DNA of 64,000 bases from the NCBI GenBank assembly GCA_940337035.1, contig OW679197.1:37702466-37766465 (forward strand). The letters run 5' to 3'. The notes beneath the pieces are model-generated. The model made no database searches, was not told where the DNA came from, and saw only the letters and a program-made list of their open reading frames with translations. How positions within the stretch are numbered: the stretch's first letter is position 1; each line of letters starts with the position of its first letter. The position numbers were made by a program, and so were the translations under genes. Source of the DNA: Agriotes lineatus (taxonomy: Eukaryota > Arthropoda > Insecta > Coleoptera > Elateridae). This document shows positions 45,059 to 55,189 of this stretch, one piece after another.

Positions 45059-45300
45059 CATACCGATTTATATAAGTAATTTCTTAATATTTAGAAATGA
45101 AACAAAAAGCTTAAAAAGTAAAAAGGATTTAATGATAAAAAATGATAAAAAAGGGAATGTATTGCTATAAGCAGTTGTTCAGGGTGGGGTATGTAGTGGA
45201 CTGTATGAATTTAATTTGGACAGTTGCAGGAATATCTTAGGGGTGCAGGAATTAAAAAGGGGTGCAAACCAACGGTCTCGTGCGGTCTCACACGAGATGA
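45059..45300. other. unassigned DNA left of BEL/Pao copy B
   Basis: Short AT-rich gap, possibly the 5' UTR of LINE B. CTCGTGCGGTCTCACACGAG at about 45277-45296 is a small imperfect palindrome abutting the LTR. Confidence 0.4.
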
Positions 45301-45652
45301 TGTAACAAAAAAGACCTGGGGCCGTTGGTCAGCGTGAACACAGTGAAACAATAATTCAAACTGTATTATTTTAATGACTAGTTCTTTTCTATTTATACAT
45401 ATAAAAATACTGACTTAGCTTACAAAGTTTAATATTTGCCCTAGTTTCAGCTCGCATATGCACTTGCGTATTCAATTTCATAACAAACAAACAGCCAGTT
45501 TGCAGGATTGCAGTTTGTTGACCGGGGTCATTCGACCAGTGCTGATAATAAACGCTGATACTTTGTTTGTAATTTCCGCATGCAACAGTTTGCTTACGAA
45601 ATGTATGCATATTTAATTTTTAAAGTTAAAATTATGTTTTGGTTCCTAAACA
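45301..45652 (-). repeat. 3' LTR of BEL/Pao copy B
   Basis: On the minus strand a 352-bp segment begins TGTTTAGG (45652), overlapping the last codons and stop of the env-like ORF, and ends TTGTTACA at 45301. A TATAAAT (complement of 45391-45397) fits an LTR promoter. No second LTR is present to confirm the ends; the 5' side of the element is lost at the Harbinger element. Confidence 0.65.
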
Positions 45653-48372
45653 TTCTGCCGAGCGACAAAGGGCCGGGATGGTGTGGCTGAGGCTGTCTCT
45701 CCATCTTCTTCGTCAGGTGGCAGTGATTGTAACCTGAAGCTCTCTGATGGGTCTGAATTTGGGCGTGGCTGCGGTTTCCTGTTCTTTCTCCAGTACTTCC
45801 ATAATGTCCAGATGATACAAACTGATACCAAGATACCGATTGTAGTACCAGTGTTCACCATGATGGTATGTTGATGGTGCCACAATGGATATTCCTGATG
45901 TAGCTGCAACTCGTCTTCTTCTTCTTGTAGGCGTTGAAAATGATCGGACGGTAGCAACACAGGTTCCTCCATTTGCAGTTGAGGGTGGGTGCTCGTATTC
46001 TGAAAAGTAGTGTTAATAATTACTTGCATTGGTTTGTTGAACCCAGCTACGACAGGAATAGTAGTGAATAGCTGAGTATGCAAGGTAGTCCGTTTGGTGT
46101 ATATAGTACAATCTGGGGATATCTGGATTATGCCAACATCTTGAATCTTCACATCTTCTCGATTCCCGCTGCATTGTACTGCTGCTGTTGTGGGTTGATT
46201 GGGAATAAACAACCATGTATTCGCTGCGTACAGTTTCTTCCATACCAGTGTCTTAACTGTAAACTGATGGACCAAACATTTGATCTTGTTTAATCGTTGA
46301 TAGATTTCGTCAATGATGCAATTAGGATTGTCTTCAATACTTCGAACGGCGGATGGCCTACATAGGTAAAGATGTTTTCCTATTGGCTCGATCTCCTTTA
46401 ACTTGTCCTCTTGGATTTCAAAATAGGTTTGTTCGTTGTAGTTGATAGCTAAGAACTCCATTGGCAAGTTCAGTGATGCGTAGGTTCCATTTCTTTTCTT
46501 TACTGGAATAGGAGTTGGTTTTATCAAGTTGTACTCCCGCTTCTCAGTTATGTGAAAATAACTGAAGATCTCGATTGATTCATTGTTGAAGCTAACTTCC
46601 ATCTTGTGCGTTGGCGTAGTAAGAATCTCTAGGTTTGCTGGAAGATTGACCATTGCATTAGTCATTATTCTGTCAAATTGTGACGATGGAATAAATTGCA
46701 TGATGTCTGCCCTTTTAAATTTTACATTTAGAAGTTGTTTGTACTTCTCACCCATCTCTTGTAAATAGTTGGTAGCCATCTGATATGATGTCAACACATG
46801 TAGGTTTAGCTTGTTGTCGTCCGTCTTCTTGTACCAAGGTTCCATCTCATTGATTGCTAGCAACCCTTCATTGAGTTTTCTTCGAAAATTATCCAACTTC
46901 TGGGATATTCTGGCTTCAGTCTCATTTAGAGTTTCTGCAGTTGACAACATGATCTTCGTCTGACGATTAGATGAATGTATTAATTTTAGTTGATTTTTCT
47001 CCAATGATTCGATGTCATGGTAGACTTCATCGTTGACTCCAAACACTGAGGTTAGTAGCTGCCCTAATAATCCTCGCTTGGTTCTGACATCTTGACTATA
47101 AATGCTTCTCATATTCCAGATGATCTGTCGTTGCTGCTCTCTCAGGTGATGATTTAATTCCTTGCAATGGGATTCTGCAGATAATACCAGTGCCTTGTCG
47201 CATAAGGTATTCATTTGTTGGATTGTCTTGTTTATATTTTCTTCATCTACTTGGATGCTGGAGATGTTCACTGCTACTTCGATCCTGAAGTTTCCCCTCG
47301 TGGCCCCGTGGCCAAGTTCTTCAATGAATAGGCCAGGTGACGGATACTTTACTATATACGACCCCTTGGTTGCCGAAATTATGGTGCATAACGTAAGTAA
47401 GAGTGTTATAGTTTTTGTTACTGTTGACACTCCACTACCCCTGCTTTGCTTTCTTCTTCCTTCCTCTGCCTCCTGTCTTGGTAACGGAACGAGCTTGGTA
47501 ATCGGACGCTTGAGAATTGTGTCTCCCTTTGTCTTAACGGTTGCAACTCTGACAATGCCATCTGTACCTGGATGCACTTCTGTCACTCTTGCTAAAGGCC
47601 ATCGATTGGGAGGACTGTTTTCATCCTTTTGTAACACTAGATCCCCTACTTGCAAATTCTCTTCCTTCGAAGTCCATTTCGTTCTGCGTTGTAAGCCAGA
47701 TAGGTATTCCTTAGACCATATTTTCCAAAAGTCGTTTTTCAACTTTTGAAGTAGTTTCCATCTTGTCAGTGTTTCTGAAAGTACTTCTAATGGTGGTTCA
47801 TTTGGTGTTATAAGTTCCCTTCCAATTAGAAAATGGCCAAGGGTCAACGCTACCACATCGTTGGGATCTGTGGTTAATGGACAAAGTGGTCTCGAATTGA
47901 GACATGCCTCTATTTGGTACAGGAGGGTCGATAGTTCTTCAAACGTGAGGGTACTGTTCCCTACAATCCTTTTCATGTGATACTTTGTTGACTTCACCGC
48001 TGCTTCCCAGATTCCTCCGAAGTGGGGAGCTGCCGGTGGAATAAAGTGCCACTGGATTCCTTCTTGAGTAAGTTTTTCTTGAACGCTAAAGTCTCCTAGA
48101 GTTTTCTTGAAGTCCTTCTGCAGAACTCTATTTGCTCCTACAAATGTGGTTCCGTTATCGCTATAGATATGAAGGCATGTTCCTCTTCTGGATGTAAATC
48201 TTCTGAAGGCTGCCAAAAAGTCGTTTGTTGTTAGATCACTGACAGCCTCCAAATGAACTGCTTTGGTAGCCAAACATACAAAGATGACAATATATCCTTT
48301 GTATGACTTATTTCCTCTTCCTTTTGCGGTTCTGATCTGTATTGGCCCTGCATAATCCAGTCCAGTGTGAGA
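45646..48372 (-). CDS. BEL/Pao copy B: integrase (part) plus env-like glycoprotein in one frame
   Basis: An open minus-strand frame covers 875 residues (counted from 48273) and extends upstream to the integrase frameshift near 48370. Residues 1-270 are the integrase core and C-terminus: catalytic Asp in YSDNGTTF (about 39), catalytic Glu in PHFGGIWEAAVK (90), then the VGDLVL..NRWPLARV domain. After it comes an env-like protein: a hydrophobic signal-like segment (about 288-303), a furin-type RTKR at 397-400, a hydrophobic fusion-peptide-like GLLGQLLTSVFGV (401-413), a heptad-rich region, Cys pairs, and a transmembrane segment at about 808-828 with a 47-residue tail. This layout matches the F-type glycoproteins of insect errantiviruses and baculoviruses. 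Env would normally need a spliced mRNA. The env part itself shows no break. Confidence 0.85.
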   Translation of the reverse strand, partial: SHTGLDYAGPIQIRTAKGRGNKSYKGYIVIFVCLATKAVHLEAVSDLTTNDFLAAFRRFTSRRGTCLHIYSDNGTTFVGANRVLQKDFKKTLGDFSVQEKLTQEGIQWHFIPPAAPHFGGIWEAAVKSTKYHMKRIVGNSTLTFEELSTLLYQIEACLNSRPLCPLTTDPNDVVALTLGHFLIGRELITPNEPPLEVLSETLTRWKLLQKLKNDFWKIWSKEYLSGLQRRTKWTSKEENLQVGDLVLQKDENSPPNRWPLARVTEVHPGTDGIVRVATVKTKGDTILKRPITKLVPLPRQEAEEGRRKQSRGSGVSTVTKTITLLLTLCTIISATKGSYIVKYPSPGLFIEELGHGATRGNFRIEVAVNISSIQVDEENINKTIQQMNTLCDKALVLSAESHCKELNHHLREQQRQIIWNMRSIYSQDVRTKRGLLGQLLTSVFGVNDEVYHDIESLEKNQLKLIHSSNRQTKIMLSTAETLNETEARISQKLDNFRRKLNEGLLAINEMEPWYKKTDDNKLNLHVLTSYQMATNYLQEMGEKYKQLLNVKFKRADIMQFIPSSQFDRIMTNAMVNLPANLEILTTPTHKMEVSFNNESIEIFSYFHITEKREYNLIKPTPIPVKKRNGTYASLNLPMEFLAINYNEQTYFEIQEDKLKEIEPIGKHLYLCRPSAVRSIEDNPNCIIDEIYQRLNKIKCLVHQFTVKTLVWKKLYAANTWLFIPNQPTTAAVQCSGNREDVKIQDVGIIQISPDCTIYTKRTTLHTQLFTTIPVVAGFNKPMQVIINTTFQNTSTHPQLQMEEPVLLPSDHFQRLQEEEDELQLHQEYPLWHHQHTIMVNTGTTIGILVSVCIIWTLWKYWRKNRKPQPRPNSDPSESFRLQSLPPDEEDGETASATPSRPFVARQNV

Positions 48373-50961
48373 AATGGCAGGGACGGCGTTACTCTAGGCT
48401 CAGGTAAATTGCCCATGAGTTGCTGCAACGGTTGTCTTCTGAATGCAAAACATTTCATACAGGTGTGAATTTCTTTGCGTATTATTTTCTTCACATTGAT
48501 GATCCAGAATTTTCTACGGATGTATGCTGCTGTAGCTTGACTTCCGCCATGTAGCAGTTTCTGATGGACGTCTCTCACTATTAGGTGGGCTAGATGACTA
48601 TTATGGGGAATGAGAATAGGATGTTTCTCATTATATGGCAACATTGAATTTTGAAGTCGTCCTCCCACTCTAAGAGTTCCTTCATCATGGATGAATGGTC
48701 GTAATGGTGCCAAGGAACTTTTTGTGTGAACCGAGATGTTTTTCTTCAAGGTTTGAATCTCTGTTGCCCAGCTGCGTGCTTGCACTATACGGATGATTTG
48801 AATGAGGCAATTGTTGAGTTCTACTGCCGTAGGGTATTCGGTCGGAAACGGTTGTCTTCTGCATTTTTGAGCAAACCTGTTGCAGTATGCAGTGACCCGT
48901 AGTAACTTCTGCAGTGACGAATATTTGGATAAGATGTCCAATTCTTCTTTTGATGCGATAAATGCTTGGACTTGGTGAATTTTTTCCTCTTCTGTAGCTG
49001 TTATGGGAATAGTTGTTTCCGTCAGTGGCAAAGGATTAGTTCGTAACCATTGCGGCCCGTTCCACCACAATAGATGATGCTGTAGTTTGACAGGAGTGAG
49101 CCCTCGGGATACAGCGTCTGCTGGATTGTCCTCTGAGCGCACATGATGCCAATTTCCGCTGGGGGTTACTTCCAATATTTCTGTTACCCTGTTTGAAACA
49201 AATGTTTTCCATTTCTCCGGGCGTGCTCTTATCCAGGATAAGGTTATCATGGAATCTGACCACGCGAAGATGGAGATGCTGGGGATGTCCAGTGCACTAA
49301 TAGCTTCCTTCAACATTTTTGCTGCTAACGATGCAGCACATAACTCCAGCCTTGGCAACGTTTTCTTCATTTTTATAGGTGCAACCTTTGACTTGGCTGT
49401 CAATAGACTTATTTGAATGCGTCCGTCTTGAGACATTACCCTGCTGTAAATTACAGCACCGTAAGCTCTTTCCGACGCATCACAGAATGCATGCAGCTCC
49501 ATTTCCCGGATGCTGCTGTGGTACCCTAACCATCTTGGAATAGATATGCCTTCAACCAATGGTAACTCTTCTTGAAACTGCTTCCACTCGTTCATTATTT
49601 CTGTGGCCACTGGTTGGTCCCATGATTGCTGTTGTAACCAAAGTTGTTGAATTATTAATTTGGATTTTATTACAATTGGCGCTAACCATCCTAATGGGTC
49701 AAACAAACGGGATATTTCTGACAAGATTACCCTCTTTGTAGGATTTGCATCAGCTCGAAGACTGACTCTAAACTTAAATTCGTCTGCCTTTGGACTCCAG
49801 TGTACTCCCAAGGTTTTCCTTGTTTCTCCTTCGTCGATCTCGAGTAAATTCTTGTCCTGTAAGTTATCTGGCAATTCTTCAACAAGAGCTGGGCTGTTGC
49901 TTGCCCATTTTCTGAGGGTAAACCCTCCATTTTTTAACATATTGATTAGACTTACTTGGAGATGCCTTGCTTCTTCTACGGAGTCAGTTCCCGACATTAA
50001 ATCATCCACGTAGAAGTCCTTGGTTGCTACTTCTGCAGCCATTGGGTATATTTGTCTTTCATCCTCGGCTAGCTGCAAAAGGGTACGGATTGCCAGGTAT
50101 GGTGCATAAGTTACAGTGGTGAGTTTAAATTCTTGAATAGGTTCGTCTGGAGAAAACCGCCATACTATCCTTTGGAGGTCCTGATCTTCTTCGGCTATCT
50201 TAATCTGACGATACATCTTTTCAATATCTGCCGAAAAAACAAATTTGTGTTTTCTCCACCTCAGCAGGATATGCTTCAAATCTTGTTGTAGTCTTGGTCC
50301 AGCAGTCATTAGCTGGTTTAAGCTAAGTCCAGTAGTGATCTTTGAGGAAGCATCATAGACTACCCTTAATTTCGTGGTTGTGCTGTCTTCCTTTACTACT
50401 GCTTGATGAGGGATGAAGTAGGTTTTTCGTATATTGGCTTCTGGTTGAACGCGTTTTATATGTCCTAGTTCTAAGTATTCCTTCATAAAGGTTTTGTATT
50501 CTTTACCTAGAACTTTATCTTCTTCTAACCGTTTCTCCAGTTGAATGAACCGTGCGATTGCCTTTTTTCTCGAATCCCCAAGCTTTTCTATTGGTTCCTT
50601 GAACGGAATTTTCACTGTATATGTACCATCAGCATTTCTCTGGTGGTTGCAGTTGTAGAATTCTTCGCATTCCTTGTCTTCGTTGGACATCATCTTTTCT
50701 GGTACAACTTCTTCAATCTCCCAAAATTTTGTGAGTTGTTCATCTTCTGCAGCACCTGCGACCATGCTAAGAATTTTCCTTTCTTCTGATGGTGCTGTTG
50801 CATTCCCCGTGATGATCCATCCAAGTTCCGTGTTTTGCGCTAACAGGCCTCCGTTGAATTTTCGTACTCCTTCCAAAATGATTTCCTTGTAGATGTCTGC
50901 GCCTAGGATAACGTCTATTGGTCCAGGTTTCTGAAATAGTGGATCAGCCAACACCATATTC
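48231..50961 (-). pseudogene. BEL/Pao copy B pol: protease end, RT, RNase H, integrase zinc domain
   Basis: The minus-strand frame (908 residues from 50957) starts at the end of the protease region (ADPLFQKPGPIDVILGADIY). The RT (VVYDASSKITTGLSLNQLM; FSADIEKMYRQI; catalytic YVDD at 316-319), RNase H (HAFCDASERAYGAVIY; WSDSMITLSWI) and the integrase H2C2 zinc region (HTCMKCFAFRRQ) follow. Two lesions are visible. Residues 281-288 read TVTYAPYL where copies A and C have TVTYGT(K/A)SAS, a 12-bp in-frame loss in a conserved RT motif. A one-base shift near 48370 moves the integrase DDE core into the next frame. Gag and the protease active site are missing, cut off at the Harbinger border. Confidence 0.9.
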
Positions 50962-51254
50962 TTAGGCCTCGTCTTTCCACCTCATGTTAAACTGGTTGTT
51001 AAATAGCAGAAGGTTAACTCATACCTTTCTGTTAAATCTACCGGTTAATCAAAGTACGTCTTTCATTGTTTTTATCTTAAAGTTAGTTGACAAGCGGTTT
51101 CAAACTCTGCAGTGATTTTTACGACGCTATTGGCAATACATCTAGGGGAATTCAGTCAAACGGTAACTTCAGACGTATTTTTAATTAGTGTAAGTGTATA
51201 GGTTATGTTGTGATTTTTGGTACCGTGCAAATGTTTCATGTTGAAAAGATAAAT

Positions 51255-52352
51255 ATGGGCGATAAGAAAAAAGATCGATCTGCGAATTTCAGCAGTAGTG
51301 AAAACCAGCTTTTAGTAAATCTAATATGGAAATACAGCCATATTATTGAAAATAAAAAATCAGACACTGCAATGTGGAGGGATAAAGATGAGGCGTGGAG
51401 CAAAATTATGACCGAGTTTAATGCAGTTAGTGGTCAGTTTCCACGAAACACAAAATCGCTGAAAACAAAATACGATGCGTTAAAAAAACAACTGAAGAAA
51501 AAGGCATCACGAAACAGGCAACAAAGGCTGCGAACGGGAGGTGGCACTGCAAGCATTGAAAAATATACCTCGTGGGAGGAAATTTTAATAAAAATTATTT
51601 CGGTAGCCATTGATGGCTTGCCATCAAGAAACGATGGAGACACAGAAGACATCAATGCAGCTGAAGAGCTTGCAGGCTTAAAAAGCATGGCGAAGATTGA
51701 GGCACAATCTGCGCTTACGGAAGCGAAGGCACAATTTGTGTTTGTGGAACCTGAAGCACAGCCCATGGCTGTGGAAGCAGAAGGACAACCCGTGGCTGTG
51801 GAAGAACTGCCTATAGCTGTACTACCGCACATCGAAGTAATAGATGAGCTACAAGAGGTAGTAGCTGATGTTGGGAATGCAGCAAAACGGAAGCGTACAG
51901 AAATTAGCCCATGGACCAATTGGAATCCCCAAGTTTTAAAACAACCAGTTGCTACACCTCTGCGAACTGGTATGCCTATTTTGCAATAATTATATATTTA
52001 CAATGTTTACTGATTTATGTTTATTTTAACAGGCAGGAGTAAATTTAGAACCAATAAAGGATCAACCGAAAGTTTTTCCAATCTTGCAGCTGCCAAGTTG
52101 GAACTTGCTAAGCTGCAGAAGGATGCATTAGAGATTGATCTAAATATTAAAAGAAAAGAGGCAGAAGTCAAATTAGAAGCACTGGAAAGGGAAAACGAAG
52201 TGAAGGCAAAAATTCTTGAACAGCAATTAAAAAATCAGGAAATGGAGTACAATATTAAAAAGGTAATTCTTAGTGGTGTTAAGTTAGATAACGAAAATAA
52301 AATGTTAGAAAAAAACTTAAAATTAAAAATGCTAAGCGCCTATGATAATTAA
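51255..52352 (+). CDS. Harbinger Myb/SANT-like DNA-binding protein (two exons)
   Basis: Exons 51255-51969 and 52033-52352 join to 344 codons. The 63-base intron 51970-52032 has GT (CTG|GTATGC) and a TTTTAACAG acceptor, and the joined frame is kept. I chose the ATG at 51255 (AAATATGGGCG, MGDKKKDR) over one at 51231 for its better context. Residues about 10-95 form a Myb/SANT trihelix-like domain (ENQLLVNLIWKYSHIIENKK; W..I...FN..SG..RN..SLKTKYDALKK). After it come a linker rich in Ala/Glu/Val repeats and a C-terminal coiled coil (LAKLQKDALEIDLNIKRKEA). In this superfamily the Myb-like partner helps import the transposase to the nucleus and bind the transposon ends. No lesion seen. Confidence 0.85.
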
Positions 52353-52419
52353 AAAATAAGATAACGTGTATATATTAGCAATTAGTTTGTACTGTTAAAA
52401 TCGTTTTATTTAATTTTTA

Positions 52420-53630
52420 TTACAATAAATTAGCAAAATAATCATTTATTAAAGAATTTCCAACAACATTATCGGCTAAATTATTGTTTTCCTCATTTAC
52501 TAGTTCATCGGCAACTGCAACTTCCGGATCATCAGGCGGAGCAACTTCATTATTAGCACATGCCAGATTATGTAAAACAGCAGCTGCAACTATTATATCC
52601 TGTGCAAGGGGAATTTTCACTTTCATACCCACTGAAAGAATTGGAAACCTTTTTTTCCATACACCAAAGCATCTTTCTATAACATTACGTGTACGAATTT
52701 GTGCTTCATTGAATAAACGTTCTGCATCTGTTATAGGATTATTAAGTGGTGTTATTAGATATTGCTTTAATGCATATCCACTGTCTCCTACCAACATTGA
52801 GTTACCCATTTGTCTTGTTTCAAATCTGGCTTTGAGACGAGAATTATCAAAAATCGTACTATCGTGAGATGCACCTGGCCATCGTGCAACAATATCTAAT
52901 ATTTTCATATTTGCATTGCAGACCACCTGAACATTCATTGAGAAGTACCCTTTACGGTTTCTAAAATTTTCAGCATGGTCGCCTCCTACAAAAATAACGT
53001 TATTTTTTATTAAATTTCAATAGTATACAATTGAAGCTTTTAAGAACCATACATACCGGGCGATTGTAGGCGTATATGTGTGCAGTCCAAAGCTCCAGTT
53101 ACTCGTGGAAATCGTGCAATTGCATAAAACTCCTGTTGCAGCCTATTTACTCCATCTGGGGTTTGTGGAAAGGAGATAAATTCCCGATGTAGGCCTGCAA
53201 TTGCTTCCGATACCTTCTTAACAATTCGACCAGCTGTTGATTTATGAACCCCACCAAAATCTCCTACAGCAGTATAAACATTGCCTACACTGCCTACAGC
53301 ATAAAACCTAAGTGCCATTAGCAGCTGGTTAATCGGAGTGACAGCATGATTTCTACAATAAACAATAATGTTATCACTACAATAGGCCCTTTACTATTAA
53401 AATTATACGTACCTTTGAGATTTATAAGCTAATCTATGCTCAATTAAGTTCAGAAGCTGAGTTACACTTGCTTTCGTTAATCTAAATCGTCGAAAAAAGT
53501 CAACATCGTCCCAACGATCAAAATGGTTAAAACGCTGTTGCACAGTGTATGGGCGCCGTCTATTTATGTTATATAAAACTAATTCGTCTTCGTCATCAGA
53601 AGAAAATAGATCATAAAAATCTTGATCCAT
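52420..53630 (-). CDS. Harbinger transposase (HARBI1-like DDE nuclease), three exons, intact
   Basis: Exons 53630-53413, 53352-53057 and 52985-52420 total 1080 bases, giving 359 residues. Introns of 60 bp (53353-53412, AAG|GTACGT..TTGTAG) and 71 bp (52986-53056, CCG|GTATGT..TTGTAG) restore R-N-H-A-V-T-P-I-N and S-P-G-G-D-H-A-E-N-F exactly. Exon 1 is the acidic and basic N-terminus (MDQDFYDLFSSDDEDELV). The DDE_4 nuclease shows the first Asp in GALDCTHI, the second in VGDSGYALK, and the Glu in RNVIERCFGVWKKRFPIL. All catalytic residues are present, with no stop or frameshift, so this could be an active enzyme. It is convergent with the Myb-like gene, leaving a 67-bp gap between the stops. Confidence 0.92.
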
Positions 53631-53954
53631 TTTTTGAGGTTAGCTGGCTCACATATATTATAAATACAAAACACAACGACTGAGCTTGCGCTACAGTTAA
53701 CAGGCGCATTTTCACGTGATTGCGTACAACGCGGAGATTGCAGTCGTTCGATGCCGATCGGTATAGCTTCGGCTCGTTAACAACTGCGATCTTGCTGTAA
53801 CAGTTGCAAAATCTGGCTGTTACGATAACTATTAGTTAGACCTAAACCCATTCGCTAAACAACGGCAACAGGAGATGGAAAGACACAAAAACGGTTTAAC
53901 CACAGGTTAAAATTTAACAAACACATTACCAGAAGGTGGAAAGACGAAGCCTAA

Positions 53955-54641
53955 GCCACATAAAGTCACTTTTACTCCGAATAACATATACTATTTTATC
54001 CGCAAACGTATTCAGGTAAATTTCATTAATATAAATTTAAAAAAAAAGATGCATCGGCCGGGAATCGATAGGCGAGCACTGTACCCCTGCGCCAACCTCT
54101 GTTGTTCAAATGACGCGCTACTATAATGATATATGAACATACTGAATCACCCGAGCTAATAGCACACGGCCACAGCAGCTGTCACACCATAACCCACGGC
54201 GACAGATGCTCCGCTCCGCTGTTTAAAGGATTTAATTAAATTAAAACTTTCGTACTCTTTTTGAAAATAAAAACCGGCCTATGATCTAAGTCTAAAAATT
54301 TGCAAAATTTTAAGCCATCATACAATTTAATCGGTCCAGTATCTTTGGAGGAGATAACGAACAAACATAGAAAGAAAGAGAGCAACGATTTTATGTGCTT
54401 AGGCACATAAAGTACGCAAAAGTTGCTATTTTATCTGCTTAAGCAGATAAAGTGACACTTTTACCTTGTCAATAGAGACACATAAATTGTAACTTTTGTG
54501 ACGTTTGCGGATAAACAACCTTTTTTAAAGGATCAAATACATTGTGTGCATTATAACAATCTCCAATAGTATAATTATATAATGTTGTCTTCAATCTTGT
54601 GATTACATGTTCCTTAGCGGAAATTCACGAAAATGTTTCCT
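53955..54641. repeat. palindrome-rich segment
   Basis: TTATCCGCAAACGT at 53996-54009 is inverted at 54501-54514. Between them lie two 22-bp palindromes with a 40-bp period: 54390-54411 (one mismatched pair, TTTATGTGCTTAGG..) and 54430-54451 (perfect, TTTATCTGCTTAAGC..). Each is followed by an AAAGT..CTTTT or AAAGT..AAAAGT word, with further copies of ACATAAAGTCACTTTTAC at 53958. No coding potential. This may be a repeat family with protein-binding or RNA hairpin units. Confidence 0.6.
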
Positions 54642-55097
54642 TTAAACAAGTATCCGGACCAATTGATAGTCGATACCAATCTGTTTGTTTACTCCTGGAT
54701 TTGTAATTTGGCAAATAAATTTGTTTAATTTGAGATCATCCATATTAGACAGACAATCCCCGCTGTCTACAGTCACATTACAATTTTCCTGGTACTCTCC
54801 TTGGTGGCAAAAGTTGTGATTAGTCATTAAGTAATCGCACATATCCGTGCAAATATCAGCAAAGTCTTGTGTTATATTCAAATCCATGAGGTGGAAGACA
54901 TCTATGTGGAGCTGTTTTAAAATTTCTGGTATTTCTTCTAACAGGGTCTGCACATTAACGTCAGCTAGTTCTACTTTGTACATAATTACTACCGGATTTT
55001 TATATTTTTTGTGGTTCGAAACTTTACTACGAGGAGATCGTAACACCCCAGACAGAGATGATAACAACATCTCTAGCGCAATAATTGACAGTTGCAT
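54642..55097 (-). CDS. hypothetical secreted cysteine-containing protein
   Basis: A 151-residue single-exon ORF on the minus strand. The N-terminus (MQLSIIALEMLLSSLSGVLR) is a plausible signal peptide. The mature part has at least six Cys, clustered in the second half (ADICTDMCDYL; NFCHQGEYQENCNV; SGDCLS; FICQI), and one N-x-T site, as in small extracellular disulphide-bonded proteins. A TATAAAA lies a little upstream (about 55119, complement), too close to the ATG for a normal 5' UTR. I do not recognise the family. It is the only ORF in the window that does not look transposon-derived, but a chance ORF or old exon is possible. No polyadenylation signal is obvious. Confidence 0.4.
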   Translation of the reverse strand: MQLSIIALEMLLSSLSGVLRSPRSKVSNHKKYKNPVVIMYKVELADVNVQTLLEEIPEILKQLHIDVFHLMDLNITQDFADICTDMCDYLMTNHNFCHQGEYQENCNVTVDSGDCLSNMDDLKLNKFICQITNPGVNKQIGIDYQLVRILV

Positions 55098-55189
55098 AAT
55101 ATATTTGTAATAATTTTATACATGTACGTTTTAGACAAATAAATACAAGCATATTTACAATTGTTTAAAACTGTTACAGGAACATGTCA

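Larger units (their letters stand above)
50965..53951. mobile_element. PIF/Harbinger DNA transposon, structurally complete
   Basis: A roughly 3-kb element has inverted ends GGCCTCGTCTTTCCACCT (left) and GGCTTCGTCTTTCCACCT (complement of right) and GTTAA-rich subterminal regions. It carries two convergent genes, a Myb/SANT-like protein and a DDE transposase, the standard PIF/Harbinger pair. Flanking trinucleotides are TTA (50962-50964) and TAA (53952-53954); an undisturbed insertion would show the same 3 bp on both sides. BEL/Pao copy B lies on the left only. Confidence 0.9.

Noticed and set aside
47162..47749. 195-codon plus-strand ORF opposite the BEL copy B integrase/env
   Set aside because: Shadow of the minus-strand polyprotein; no independent motif.
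51434..51919. 161-codon minus-strand ORF rich in Ala/Ser/Thr/Cys
   Set aside because: Antisense shadow of the repetitive linker of the Harbinger Myb-like gene.
54045..54110. A tRNA-like stretch (CGGCCGGGAATCGATAGG..GGCGAGCACTGTACC)
   Set aside because: It resembles a minus-strand tRNA with the TΨC arm and a later part joined, but a large internal segment is missing. At best a pseudogene; not supported enough to list.
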